A stretch of 45,134 bases of DNA from NCBI GenBank assembly GCA_016195025.1, contig JACQAL010000014.1:1-45134 (forward strand). The letters are read 5' to 3'. Below are positions 1 to 9,112 of the stretch, piece by piece. The notes beneath the pieces were generated by a model. That model saw nothing but the letters and a program-made list of their open reading frames with translations, did not search any database and had not been told where the DNA came from. This DNA is from Bacteroidota bacterium (lineage in GTDB: Bacteria > Bacteroidota > Bacteroidia > Palsa-948). A program made the translations under genes and the position numbers. Every line of letters begins with the position of its first letter. Positions within the stretch are counted from its first letter, which is position 1.

Positions 1-519
1 TTTTGTTTTTTCACTCAACAATTTTTTGAACTCATCTATTCTTAATTCTCCCGCATCATTTATTGGGATTACTTTTAGTACCGCGCCTTTTTCTTCACAT
101 AGTGTTTGCCAAGGAAGGATGTTACTATGGTGTTCCATTTCTGAAACAATTATTTCATCCCCTGTCTTCACCAACTTTTTTCCAAAAGCAGTTGCCGCGA
201 GATTTATTGATTCTGTTGTTCCGCGCGTAAAAATTATTTCGTTGGGAGATTTTGCGTTAATGTGTTTCTGAATGGTTATGCGCGCATTCTCGTATTGCTC
301 CGTTGCATCCTGGCTCATGCGGTGAACCCCTCGGTGAATGTTTGCGTTCTGCTCTGAGTAATATTTTACAATCGCATCAATTACCTGTCTGGGTTTTTGC
401 GTAGTCGCTCCATTGTCGAAATATATCAATGGCTTTCCGTTCACCGTACGGGAAAGAATCGGAAAATCTTTTCGGATTTTCTGAACGTCAAGCGCGATAT
501 TTTTTTCTTTCGTTATCAT
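1..519 (-). CDS. sufS: Cysteine desulfurase SufS, N-terminal part (cut by window edge)
   Basis: SufS is a pyridoxal-phosphate enzyme that takes sulfur from cysteine for Fe-S cluster assembly by the SUF system in the cytoplasm. About 173 codons are visible and the frame stays open to base 1. The translation has the family's N-terminal blocks: YFDNGATTQKP near residue 34, HRGVHRMSQDATEQYE near 65 and EMEHHSNILPW near 123, with the conserved His pair that stacks near the cofactor. The catalytic Lys and Cys lie beyond the window. The ATG overlaps the sufD stop as ATGA, so the two genes are probably translationally coupled as the last genes of the suf operon. The identification is secure from context and motifs. 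Confidence 0.95.
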   Translation of the reverse strand, partial: MITKEKNIALDVQKIRKDFPILSRTVNGKPLIYFDNGATTQKPRQVIDAIVKYYSEQNANIHRGVHRMSQDATEQYENARITIQKHINAKSPNEIIFTRGTTESINLAATAFGKKLVKTGDEIIVSEMEHHSNILPWQTLCEEKGAVLKVIPINDAGELRIDEFKKLLSEKTK

Positions 520-1844
520 TTCTCTAATTTACTATTGACTAATTCCTCAAGATAATTTTTCAGCGATTCAATTTGTATTGTGTTCAAAATATCATTCGCG
601 AAAGCATTCAGCAGCAAACGCCTTGCACTTGCTTCGCCCAATCCTCGCGAACGCAGATAGAACAAAGCATCCTCATCTATTTTTCCGGTTGATGAGCCGT
701 GCGAACATTTCACGTCATCGGCATAAATTTCCAGTTCTGGTTTGGTGTTGATTGTCGCATCATCGGTCAGCAGAATATTTTTTGAACTCTGGTAAGCATT
801 TGTTTTTTGTGCATCGCGTTCCACAAAAATTTTTCCGTTGAAGACACCTGTGGATTTTCCATCGAGGATTCCTTTGTATAACTGGTTGCTTTGGCAATGT
901 GCTTTGCCGTGATACACGCGCGTATGGTTATCCACAAACTGGGAATCCAATGTAATGAACAAACCATTCAGATGCGTTTCGCAATTCTCGCCTTCAATGG
1001 AAATGTTCAACGTATTGCGCACCCAGTTGCTGTCAAGCGTAATAGTATTCGTGTCGAAATGCGAATTTTTTTTCTGAACTACTTGCGTGTTGTGCAGCTG
1101 AAACACACTTGAATTCTCATTCTGGATTTTGTAGTAATTCAGTTTGGCATCCTCTTCCGCAAAAACTTCCGCCACAGAATTTACAATCACACGCTTATTC
1201 ACGTTCAAGGAAATGCTATGCTCAATGATATGTGCTTCAGAGTTTTTTTCTGCGATGATTAAGTGCCTCGGGCTTGCCAGCAATTCATTTTCTCCGGTGC
1301 AGATGTGAATGATTTCTATTGTTTTTTCTAAAATAATGTTTGCCGGCAAATAAATAAATGCACCGTCAAACCACAATGCAGTATTCAACGCTACAAATGC
1401 ATCAGAGTTATTTTCAAGTGATGAACCCAAATATTTTTCCAATAAAGCTCTATGCAGAAACAAACCGTCATTCGCCATACTTCCCACCACAACTCCTTTT
1501 GGAAGAGTTGCGCTCAATGTAGAGTCCTTATATAACCATCCATTTACAAAAACTAGTTTGACGGAATTCTTGTCAACGGAAATTTTAATATAGTCAAGAG
1601 CGAGGTTGTGGACATCATTATGAACTGCAGAAAATGTTCCCGCAAAAAATTTTCTTACATCCGTATATTTATATTCCTCGTTCTTTCTCGTGGGAATTCC
1701 TGCATTCAGGAATTTTTCAAACGATTCTTTTCTTTTTTCTTTCAGCCAATCGGGTTCTGCAGAAAAAGTTTTTCCAAGAAGGAATTGAAATTCTTCTTCG
1801 AGTTGTAACGGAATTATTTTTTTATTTTCTATTATCGCTACCAT
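516..1844 (-). CDS. sufD: Fe-S cluster assembly scaffold subunit SufD
   Basis: SufD (442 aa) is the SufB paralogue that forms the SufBC2D scaffold on which Fe-S clusters are built. The N-terminal third is variable, as usual for SufD. The C-terminal right-handed beta-helix core is recognisable, ending with the block CSHGSSTGKIDEDALFYLRS, which carries the conserved Cys-Ser-His pattern, followed by a helical tail that contacts SufC. Its length is normal for Bacteroidota. The start lies 2 bp from the sufC stop and the end overlaps the sufS start, so it sits in the middle of a tight operon. No damage is visible. Confidence 0.95.
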   Translation of the reverse strand: MVAIIENKKIIPLQLEEEFQFLLGKTFSAEPDWLKEKRKESFEKFLNAGIPTRKNEEYKYTDVRKFFAGTFSAVHNDVHNLALDYIKISVDKNSVKLVFVNGWLYKDSTLSATLPKGVVVGSMANDGLFLHRALLEKYLGSSLENNSDAFVALNTALWFDGAFIYLPANIILEKTIEIIHICTGENELLASPRHLIIAEKNSEAHIIEHSISLNVNKRVIVNSVAEVFAEEDAKLNYYKIQNENSSVFQLHNTQVVQKKNSHFDTNTITLDSNWVRNTLNISIEGENCETHLNGLFITLDSQFVDNHTRVYHGKAHCQSNQLYKGILDGKSTGVFNGKIFVERDAQKTNAYQSSKNILLTDDATINTKPELEIYADDVKCSHGSSTGKIDEDALFYLRSRGLGEASARRLLLNAFANDILNTIQIESLKNYLEELVNSKLEK

Positions 1845-1846
1845 CT

Positions 1847-2599
1847 TTATGCGACTGCCACTTTTTTAATCCAGTCGTAACCTTTTTCTTCCAGTTCCAT
1901 CGCCAGTTCTTTGCCTCCTGATTTCACAATTTTCCCCTCGTAAAGTATATGCACAAAATCAGGAACAATATAATTTAGCAAACGCTGGTAGTGTGTAATC
2001 ACCACAAACGAACGCTCTTTCGAACGAAGTTTGTTCACGCCATTTGCCACAATGCGAAGTGCGTCAATGTCAAGCCCGCTGTCCGTTTCATCCATAATCG
2101 CAAGCGTTGGTTCCAGCATCGCCATCTGAAAAATTTCGTTGCGTTTTTTTTCTCCTCCTGAAAATCCTTCGTTCACCGAGCGGTTGGCAAGGTTGCCTGT
2201 GATCTCCACGAGCGCCTGTTTTTCTTTCACCATCTTCAGAAAATCTTTCGCGTCAATAGGAGAAAGATTTTTGTGTGCGCGGATTTCATTAATCGCTGTC
2301 TTCAGAAAATTAATGTTGCTCACACCGGGAATTTCCACTGGATACTGAAACGCAAGAAACAATCCTTCGCGCGCTCGGTCTTCAGACGACATCTCTAAAA
2401 TATTTTTTCCTTTGAAAATCACTTCGCCTTCAGTAACCTCATACTCTTTTTTCCCAGCGAGCACACTCGAAAGCGTGCTTTTGCCGGAACCGTTCGGCCC
2501 CATGATGGCATGCACTTCCCCTGCCTTCACTTCAAGATTTATTCCCTGCAGAATTTCTTTTCCCGGAATTCCCGCATGTAAATTTTTTATTGATAACAT
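1847..2599 (-). CDS. sufC: Fe-S assembly ATPase SufC
   Basis: SufC (250 aa) is the ABC-type ATPase of the SufBC2D complex; it is cytosolic and not a transporter. Visible motifs are Walker A GPNGSGKST at residues 34-42, the signature FSGGEKKRNEI near 147 and Walker B LAIMDETDSGLD near 168, all in the SufC-specific form. It also has the conserved switch His (VITHYQRLL). It lies between sufB and sufD on the same strand, 17 bp after the sufB stop. The length is typical of the family. Confidence 0.97.
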   Translation of the reverse strand: MLSIKNLHAGIPGKEILQGINLEVKAGEVHAIMGPNGSGKSTLSSVLAGKKEYEVTEGEVIFKGKNILEMSSEDRAREGLFLAFQYPVEIPGVSNINFLKTAINEIRAHKNLSPIDAKDFLKMVKEKQALVEITGNLANRSVNEGFSGGEKKRNEIFQMAMLEPTLAIMDETDSGLDIDALRIVANGVNKLRSKERSFVVITHYQRLLNYIVPDFVHILYEGKIVKSGGKELAMELEEKGYDWIKKVAVA

Positions 2600-2616
2600 G
2601 TTTTTTTGATTTTTTA

Positions 2617-4022
2617 TTATCCTACACTTCCCTCTAAACTTACCGCTAAAAGTTTTTGTGCTTCTACAGCGAATTCCATCGGCAATTGATTTAAAACTTC
2701 ACGGCAATATCCGTTCACGATGAGTGCCACTGCTTTTTCATTGTCAATTCCTCGCTGGTTGCAGTAAAAAATCTGGTCTTCCCCGATTTTACTTGTAGTG
2801 GCTTCGTGTTCGACTATTGCGGATTTATCTTTTATCTCTATATAGGGAAATGTATGCGCCCCGCATTTATCGCCCATCAGCAAGCTGTCGCACTGCGAAA
2901 AATTCCGTGCGTTGCTTGCGCCTTTCGCGACCCGCACCAATCCGCGATAAGAGTTATTACTTTTCCCTGCAGAAATTCCCTTGCTCACAATCGTACTTCG
3001 TGTATTTTTCCCGATGTGCGTCATCTTTGTTCCCGTATCGGCCTGCTGAAAATTATTTGTTACCGCAATAGAATAAAATCCGCCAACGGAATTATCTCCC
3101 TTCAGAATTACACTCGGATATTTCCATGTGATTGCTGAACCAGTTTCCACCTGCGTCCAGGATATTTTTGAATTTTCTTCCAGACAAATTCCGCGCTTCG
3201 TAACAAAATTATATACGCCTCCTTTTCCTTCTTTATCACCGGGGTACCAGTTCTGCACGGTAGAATATTTTACTTCTCCGTTTTTATGCGCCACGATTTC
3301 CACCACGGCAGCATGCAGTTGATTCTCATCGCGGGCGGGGGCAGTGCATCCTTCGAGATAGGAAACGTATGCGCCTTCATCGGCAATAATTAATGTTCTT
3401 TCAAATTGTCCGGTGCCTGCAGTGTTAATCCGGAAACATCGGAAAAGACCGCGCTGTTCAGTGACGCGTAAAAATTATCTGTATAAGGAACAACGCTTCC
3501 CATATATTTTTTCACGAGTTCGGGATGTTCCTGTACCGCTTCGCTGAACGAGCAGAAAATAATTCCTTTCTCGGCAAGCACTTCCTTGAAAGTTGTCTTC
3601 ACGGAAACGCTGTCGATCACCGCGTCAATCGCAATGGTGGACTCAACGCCAGTCAAACGTTTTTGTTCCTCAAGGGAAATTCCGAGTTTCTCAAATGTTT
3701 TTAAAAGTTCGGGATCCACTTCATCCAAACTTGCAACGGTTGCTTTTTGTTTTGGTGCCGCGTAGTAAATAATGTCTTGGAAATCGATGAGCGGCCATTT
3801 CAAATGAGGCCAGTGGCGGGGTTCTTCCATGGTGAGCCAATGACGGAATGCTTTCAACCTCCACTCCAGCATCCACTCGGGCTCGTTTTTCTTTTTCGAA
3901 ATAAAACGCACAATCTCCTCGCTCAAACCTTTCGGTGCCGAGTCCATTTCAATATTGCTCGACCAACCGTATTTATATTCGGTCGAAATTTGTTTTTCTA
4001 ATATTTCGTTTTTGTCATTCAT
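2617..4022 (-). pseudogene. sufB: Fe-S cluster assembly protein SufB, interrupted by a frame-breaking deletion
   Basis: SufB is the main scaffold subunit of SufBC2D. Two adjacent minus-strand frames give its two halves. The first, from 4022, runs through NSAVFSD and then goes out of frame to a stop at 3390. The second resumes from about 3435 with [21 protein letters not shown] and runs to 2617 with the usual C-terminal core. In SufB proteins these blocks are joined by about 19 residues (GSFVYIPKGVRCPMELSTY-like). Only two bases remain there, so about 55 bp are missing at 3436/3437 and the frame changes. The restored protein would be about 486 aa, the normal length. The rest is well conserved. 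SufB is normally needed for Fe-S assembly, so a consensus or assembly error, or a minority strain variant, is more likely than true loss. Confidence 0.9.
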
Positions 4023-4025
4023 TTT

Positions 4026-4095
4026 CTTTTGTCTGTCATTTCGAGCGAAGTCGAGAAATCTTTTTTATGAGATTCCTCGCTTTCCTCGGAACATG
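4026..4095. repeat. Dispersed palindromic element (TGTCATTTCGAGCGAAG family) between sufA and sufB
   Basis: The left arm reads TGTCATTTCGAGCGAAGTCG followed by AGAAATCT. The right arm reads AGATTCCTCG and ends CGGAA, close to the reverse complement. The same family recurs at 12250-12327, 13314-13352, 13684-13776, 25186-25240 and 25330-25365. It sits inside the suf operon, so the transcript would carry a long hairpin between sufA and sufB that could affect RNA stability or partial termination. That effect is inference. Confidence 0.75.
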
Positions 4096-4152
4096 CTTAT
4101 TTAGATTCATTCCAAACATTTTTTCGGGCAAAAAAATTTTGCCTGGTATTTT

Positions 4153-4479
4153 TTACACTGCAAAACTTTCTCCACATCCGCAGGTGCGCTGAGCGTTAGG
4201 ATTTTTGAATTCAAATCCTTTTCCGTTCAGTCCGCCTGAGAAATCCAACTCTGTTCCAACGAGATAGAGAAAACTTTTTTTGTCCACCACTATTTTCATT
4301 CCCTTGTCTTCAAAAACCTGATCGCCTTCTTTAATCTGGTTGTCGAATTCCATTTTATAAGAAAGTCCTGAACAGCCACCGCTTTCTACGCCCACACGAA
4401 TGAACGTGTCTGCAGGTTTGTTCTCTTCCTTAATTAATGCCAGCGCTTTTTGCTTTGCGCTTTCTGAAACTGTTATCAT
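4153..4479 (-). CDS. sufA: A-type Fe-S carrier protein (SufA/IscA/HesB family)
   Basis: This 108-aa protein belongs to the HesB/IscA family, which carries Fe-S clusters from the scaffold to target enzymes. The three ligand cysteines are present: C36 in SGGCSGL, and C100 and C102 in the C-terminal TCGCGESF motif. Length and spacing are standard. It is the first gene of the suf operon and is preceded by a good Bacteroidota promoter at 4505-4535, giving a leader of about 20 nt. I use sufA because of its operon position; the family alone cannot separate SufA from IscA or ErpA. Confidence 0.92.
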   Translation of the reverse strand: MITVSESAKQKALALIKEENKPADTFIRVGVESGGCSGLSYKMEFDNQIKEGDQVFEDKGMKIVVDKKSFLYLVGTELDFSGGLNGKGFEFKNPNAQRTCGCGESFAV

Positions 4480-4504
4480 AATTTATTTCCTTTTTATTTC
4501 TACA

Positions 4505-4535
4505 CAAAGATACCGAAAAGTAGGTAGATGGCAAA
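4505..4535 (-). promoter_or_regulatory. Promoter of the suf operon (TTTG-N19-TATCTTTG)
   Basis: On the minus strand TTTG (4532-4535) is followed by 19 bases and TATCTTTG (4505-4512). This matches the -33/-7 promoter of the Bacteroidota primary sigma factor. The -7 box is about 26 bp upstream of the sufA ATG, which suits a short leader, and it lies after the end of the upstream gene 4551-6098. Confidence 0.75.
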
Positions 4536-4550
4536 AGAAAAGTTGGAGTC

Positions 4551-6098
4551 TTATTCTTTCGATTTCTCCTCCACAATCTGCCTGAAATACCGATTCTCCG
4601 CCTTGCTCTGCGCCCATGAAACGAAATCGAAAAACTCAAACACAGGCTGTTCAAGAGGATCTTTTTCAAGTGACTTTAAGTCATTGTATAAGGAGCGGTA
4701 TTGTTCAGCCAAAACTTTTTTCTGTTTCTCTTTCATCAGCCGTTCCACGAATTTCAAAAACACATTTTCGAATTTATACGCACGCTCGCGATGTTTGAGA
4801 TAGCGGTGCGTAGCGCGGTAGGTATAGGGAATGAGCGATTCATTTTTAAGTTCGATGTGGACAATGAGATTAAAAATTTTAGTGAAGCAGTGAATGTCCT
4901 GGTGCTGTTCGATGGATTTATCGTTGAGGATTTTGTTGTTCCAGCGAAGCGCTTGAGAAAACTTTTCAGAGCCGAAACACGCCACGGCAATGCTCGAATA
5001 AAAATATGCTTCGCGGAGTTTGTTGATTTTACTTGAGTATTTATCCAATCCGTCCTCGATGACAGGAATTAGTTCCATTGATTTTTCAAAATCACCGAGC
5101 GTATTATATAAGGTAATCTCGATGCTGAAAGTGGAAGAGAAAAGTTTTATCTCCATGTCCTTGTTCTTGCGGATGTCGAACGTGTGAGGCACTTCACGAA
5201 GTTTTTTCAAGTAGAAAAATGCTTCCTCAAATTTTTTTAATTGGCTGGAGATATAAATGATGTTAGTGAGCACAGAGAAATAAATATTCGGCTCTTCTTC
5301 AAAAATGTGTTTGGAATTCTCAATGAGTTCTACGTTTTTCTTCAGATGCTCGTAACTTTTTTTGTAATCACCGATTCCAAAATAATATGCCATGTAGATA
5401 TGGTGGTAGAGATATTTTGTTTCGGTGGAAAGCGCTTCCGATTCTGTTTTGAGTAGCGTGTTGTCAATTATTTTTTTGAATTGCCGAAGTTCATCTATTG
5501 TTCTTGCTTTGCCCTGCTTGTATAAAATCATAAAGAGGTGGCTCTTGATGTTCCAATAGTCATTGAAGTTTTTTATTTTCTCTCCTATGAGTTTGTCTTC
5601 TTCAAGAAATTTATTTATGTGTTTTTCTGTTTTGCCAGAGTAGTTGTCTTTCTCAATTAATTTCTTTTCCCAGAGATAAATATCAAGCAAGGCAGAATAC
5701 TTTTCATACTTCACAGCGATTTTTTTTGCACTTGATAAAACTTTCGCGCATTGGTCGTACAGCGATTTTTTGCAAAGAATTTCTGCGTAATGGATTTCGC
5801 GTTTCAGTTCCGCATCAATGGAAGAGCCGGCATGATAAATATCCAATGAACGAAGAATGGATTCATACAATCTTGCTTTAGCTATACTGAATTTCTTGAT
5901 GAACTTTTCTTTTTTGAATTTCTCCAAAACTTTTGCCTCATCATATTCTTTATGATTTGCAATGGCATCAAACAGTTTCACATAATTGGTGTCGTTCGCA
6001 TCGTAATGGCGGGAGGAAAAGATTTTGAAATACCGGATCTCCGCTGGTAAGAGCGACCAAATCAGTTTATGCAAATCATCGGAAGCAGTTCTGGACAT
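4551..6098 (-). CDS. Large helical protein of unknown function (TPR-like)
   Basis: This 515-aa protein is not one I recognise by name. It has no signal peptide and no membrane segment, so it is probably cytosolic. The sequence is almost entirely helical and charged, with repeated pairs of helices rich in Tyr, Phe, Leu and Lys (for example KSYEHLKKNVELIENSKHIFEEEPNIYFSVLTN, given here as adjoining helices), which suggests a solenoid of tetratricopeptide type. The N-terminus contains the block SRTASDDLHKLIWSL. It reads toward the suf operon but has its own position upstream of the suf promoter, so it is probably a separate transcription unit. No catalytic motif is visible; a scaffold or interaction role is inference only. 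Confidence 0.8.
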   Translation of the reverse strand: MSRTASDDLHKLIWSLLPAEIRYFKIFSSRHYDANDTNYVKLFDAIANHKEYDEAKVLEKFKKEKFIKKFSIAKARLYESILRSLDIYHAGSSIDAELKREIHYAEILCKKSLYDQCAKVLSSAKKIAVKYEKYSALLDIYLWEKKLIEKDNYSGKTEKHINKFLEEDKLIGEKIKNFNDYWNIKSHLFMILYKQGKARTIDELRQFKKIIDNTLLKTESEALSTETKYLYHHIYMAYYFGIGDYKKSYEHLKKNVELIENSKHIFEEEPNIYFSVLTNIIYISSQLKKFEEAFFYLKKLREVPHTFDIRKNKDMEIKLFSSTFSIEITLYNTLGDFEKSMELIPVIEDGLDKYSSKINKLREAYFYSSIAVACFGSEKFSQALRWNNKILNDKSIEQHQDIHCFTKIFNLIVHIELKNESLIPYTYRATHRYLKHRERAYKFENVFLKFVERLMKEKQKKVLAEQYRSLYNDLKSLEKDPLEQPVFEFFDFVSWAQSKAENRYFRQIVEEKSKE

Positions 6099-6381
6099 GT
6101 AGCTTTAAATCAGATTAAAGTTTAATATATAAAGTTTAAAGTTCAATAACAAATGTAATAATTATGTTTTGGATATGTATATTAAAACAAGAATTGGTAA
6201 ATGGTCTTGACTTGTATAATTAAGTCGTTTTATTAAATGTTGAATGTTAGAAGATAATAGGTTAAAACATCAAATATCTAACATCTAATCTCAAACGACT
6301 ATTTTCTGATTAGTATAACTACTCCTCATTCTGATTTCAAAACCTCCTTTCGCCAACCGATATTTGTTTTACAAAAGAAAA
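6099..6381. other. Divergent intergenic region with an 80-bp inverted repeat
   Basis: No coding frame is credible here. Two genes diverge from it, so it must hold both promoters. At 6222-6301 an inverted repeat has outer arms AGTCGTTT (6223-6230) and AAACGACT (6293-6300) and inner arms TGTTAGAAGATA and TATCTAACATCT. The interior also has a microsatellite flavour (ATGTTGAATGTTAGA), like other short repeats in this window. A CAAATGTA at 6150-6157 could be a -7 box for the minus-strand gene, but I see no matching upstream box. Confidence 0.55.
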
Positions 6382-6450
6382 GGAGCCATATAGCCGGCAG
6401 ACAGGCATCAGGGAACTAAAGGGATGTTGCTTGCTGCCGGTGAGTGCTCC
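6382..6450 (+). promoter_or_regulatory. Structured RNA leader candidate before the LRR protein gene
   Basis: The outer stem GGAGC (6382-6386) pairs with GCTCC (6446-6450). The inner stem CCGGCAG (6394-6400) pairs with CTGCCGG (6434-6440). Inside it, GGCATC can pair with GATGTTGC in part, leaving the loop GGGAACTAAAGG. The structure ends 28 nt before the ATG at 6479, the usual place for a cis-regulatory leader. It matches no riboswitch class that I know, and it may instead be a copy of a dispersed palindrome. Confidence 0.4.
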
Positions 6451-6478
6451 GGAAAAATAAAAATTAAAACTCACTACA

Positions 6479-9055
6479 ATGAAAAAAATAACTCTCATGA
6501 CTGCAATACAAATAATGTGTTGCTTAACATTTTGCAATGCACAATATGTAACTATTCCCGATACAAAATTTGCCGATTGGCTGAATGCGCATATTCCTGT
6601 GGCAATGAACAACAATCAAATGGATACAACTAATTCTGTAGTCACTTCTCTTGCGAGGATTGAAATTGAAAACGATTCTGTTTTTGATTTAACTGGGGTT
6701 CAATATTTTTCTTCGCTTATTACTTTGGATTGTGGAAACGGAGTCTATGCATATGCTCCTAACAGATTAAAATTTCTTCCGCCACTACCTCCAACTCTTG
6801 ATACGTTGATTTGCGGAAGCAATCTTTTGGATAGTTTACCTTATTCTTTGCCGCCTACACTTAGATTTTTAAAATGTTATAATAATCCATTGCATCAGCT
6901 TCCTGTTTTGCCAAATGCGCTTACTTATTTAGAATGCTATTCTGATTCACTGAAAAATCTTCCTGCGCTCACGCCAGCACTTTATTTTTTGAATTGCGGA
7001 TTTAATTCTTTGGATAGTATTCCAACTTTACCGGGCACACTTCAAATATTATATTGTAATTCTGATTCGCTGTACGTGCTTCCCGCGCTTCCTAATTCAC
7101 TTGTTAGTTTAGATTGCGGAAATAATTTTTTGACATCTCTTCCTTCCTTACCAAGTTCCCTTCAAGGACTTGAATGCAGTAATAATGCGTTAGCAAGTCT
7201 TCCTGCTTTACCGTCATCGCTTTATTGGCTTGCTTGTGCACAAAATCAATTAGCTAATTTAACTGCATTGCCCAATTTGCTTTCAGAGCTGGATTGCGGA
7301 TATAATCCACTGGCAAATCTTCCTGTTTTGCCCGCTTCTCTTTATTGGTTGAGTTGTGAGCAAGATCAGTTATCCATTCTACCTGCATTGCCAAATTCCC
7401 TGGCTTATCTTTATTGTGAGAATAATCAATTAACAAATCTTCCTCCGCTTCCGAGTTCATTGGTAGATGTAAGATGTGATTTTAATTTCCTCACCTCACT
7501 TCCTGCTTTACCAAACCTTCTCATTTATCTTTCATGCCAGAACAATAATATTCCCTGCTTTCCTCTTTTTCCGAATTCAATTGTTTGGCTAAATATTTAT
7601 AACAATCCGTTCAACTGCTTGCCAAACTATATTCCGAATATGGATTTAACCACATTGTCATTTCCTCTTTGTTCTCCTGCCAATTCAAACGGATGTCCTC
7701 CGGCAGAGGGAATTGTGGGATTTACTTACAAAGACAATAACGGAAATTGCACGATGGACGCGGGAGATGGGGCTTTAATAAATATTCCAGTTCAGTTATA
7801 TGATAATGCAAATAATTTTCTCGCAAAAACTTTTACTGCAATCAACGGGGTATATGATTTTCCCCAGCCGGCAGGAACGTATACTGCTTCAGTAGATACG
7901 GTGGCAATACCTTTTGTCATGTCCCTTTGCGCAAATCCGGGATTGGATTCGGTTGTCACTACAACTTTACTTGATACAAATGTGAATTTTGCTGTTGCCT
8001 GCAAGCCTGGATTTGATGTGGGCGTTCAGTCCGCCACAACTGGATGTCAACTGATTTTTCCCGGTTTTCAGCACGAATTATTTATATCAGCAGGCGATAT
8101 GTCAAAACGATACAATCTTAATTGCGCAACAGGGGTGAGCGGGCAGGTTCAGATTTCTGTAACTGGCAACGTGAATTACATCGGGCCTGCACCGGGAGCT
8201 CTTATTCCTTCCGTTTCAGGAAATGTTTTCACTTATTCGATTTCAGATTTTAGTTTGATAAATAACTCTACTGATTTTAATTTGATTTTTCAGACCATGA
8301 CCAGCGCGCAGGCAGGAGATATAATTTGTGCGAGTGTAAGTGTGTCTCCTACAGCGGGAGATATTGACACGACTAATAATATTTATTCATATTGTTATGT
8401 TGTAGAAAATTCTCACGACCCAAATGAAAAAGAAGTTTATCCCAAAACTGTTCCGATTGGTTATCAGGGGTGGTTTACATATACTATTCGTTTTGAAAAT
8501 ACGGGCACTGCACCGGCTATGAATATTCATCTTACGGACACCTTAGATAAAAATTTAGATCCATCTACGCTGCAGGAAATTAATTACAGCCATACGAACA
8601 CGGCAATAGTAAATGGCAACGTCCTTGCGGTAAATTTTCCAAACATTAACCTTGCGGCTAATGCAACTGGCTTTGTTCAATACAGGATAAAACCCAAACA
8701 AACAATTGTAGGAAAATACATTCACAATATGGCATATATTTATTTTGATTACAATGAACCGATTGTAACAAATGACGCGGTGAGTTCTTTTCATGATATT
8801 CTACCTACCGGCACGAATGAATTAAAAGAAAATGAAATTTTTATTTTTCCTAATCCAACCTCTGAATTCATTTACTTAAACTATGCGAGAAAAAATCCGC
8901 AAGCACAATTTGAAATCCTTGATTTGCTCGGAAGAAAAATTCAAAGCGGAATGCTGCAAACCCGAATAGATGTTTCTTTACTTGAAAGCGGATTTTATAT
9001 GCTTAAGATAACGGATGGAGATTTCAGGTTCTCAGCCAGTTTCGTAAAAGAATAG
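6479..9055 (+). CDS. Secreted leucine-rich-repeat protein with T9SS sorting domain
   Basis: This 858-aa protein is predicted to be exported and anchored or released by the type IX secretion system. Residues 1-22 form a signal peptide ending CNAQ. Residues about 103-382 hold 14 repeats of 20 residues with the pattern LPxxLxxLxCxxNxLxxLPx, the short bacterial LRR type known from YopM/IpaH, here with a Cys in nearly every repeat. A single SdrD-B-like beta domain follows (GFTYKDNNGNCTMDAGDG, about 418-490). Next is a DUF11-like beta-sandwich block starting at SHDPNEKEVYPKTV. The last 75 residues are a T9SS type A sorting domain (FPNPTSEFIYLNY to FVKE). The likely role is adhesion or recognition at the surface; the ligand is unknown. 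It stands alone, with a structured leader upstream. Confidence 0.9.
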   Translation: MKKITLMTAIQIMCCLTFCNAQYVTIPDTKFADWLNAHIPVAMNNNQMDTTNSVVTSLARIEIENDSVFDLTGVQYFSSLITLDCGNGVYAYAPNRLKFLPPLPPTLDTLICGSNLLDSLPYSLPPTLRFLKCYNNPLHQLPVLPNALTYLECYSDSLKNLPALTPALYFLNCGFNSLDSIPTLPGTLQILYCNSDSLYVLPALPNSLVSLDCGNNFLTSLPSLPSSLQGLECSNNALASLPALPSSLYWLACAQNQLANLTALPNLLSELDCGYNPLANLPVLPASLYWLSCEQDQLSILPALPNSLAYLYCENNQLTNLPPLPSSLVDVRCDFNFLTSLPALPNLLIYLSCQNNNIPCFPLFPNSIVWLNIYNNPFNCLPNYIPNMDLTTLSFPLCSPANSNGCPPAEGIVGFTYKDNNGNCTMDAGDGALINIPVQLYDNANNFLAKTFTAINGVYDFPQPAGTYTASVDTVAIPFVMSLCANPGLDSVVTTTLLDTNVNFAVACKPGFDVGVQSATTGCQLIFPGFQHELFISAGDMSKRYNLNCATGVSGQVQISVTGNVNYIGPAPGALIPSVSGNVFTYSISDFSLINNSTDFNLIFQTMTSAQAGDIICASVSVSPTAGDIDTTNNIYSYCYVVENSHDPNEKEVYPKTVPIGYQGWFTYTIRFENTGTAPAMNIHLTDTLDKNLDPSTLQEINYSHTNTAIVNGNVLAVNFPNINLAANATGFVQYRIKPKQTIVGKYIHNMAYIYFDYNEPIVTNDAVSSFHDILPTGTNELKENEIFIFPNPTSEFIYLNYARKNPQAQFEILDLLGRKIQSGMLQTRIDVSLLESGFYMLKITDGDFRFSASFVKE

Positions 9056-9074
9056 TTCTCCAATAATTTTTCTT

Positions 9075-9111
9075 AGGTTTGTATCTAAAGTTTAAACTCA
9101 GGTACAAACCT
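9075..9111 (+). promoter_or_regulatory. Hairpin directly before the ricT start codon
   Basis: AGGTTTGTATCT (9075-9086) pairs with AGGTACAAACCT (9100-9111) with one mismatch, around a 13-nt loop. It ends one base before the ATG at 9113 and 20 nt after the stop of the LRR gene. It could serve as a terminator stem, though it has no T-run, or it could hinder ribosome access to ricT. Its function is inference. Confidence 0.45.
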
Positions 9112-9112
9112 T

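Noticed and set aside
2617-4022. Two separate genes in place of sufB
   Set aside because: The two frames are the N- and C-terminal parts of one SufB in the right order and with the right total length once about 55 bp are restored.
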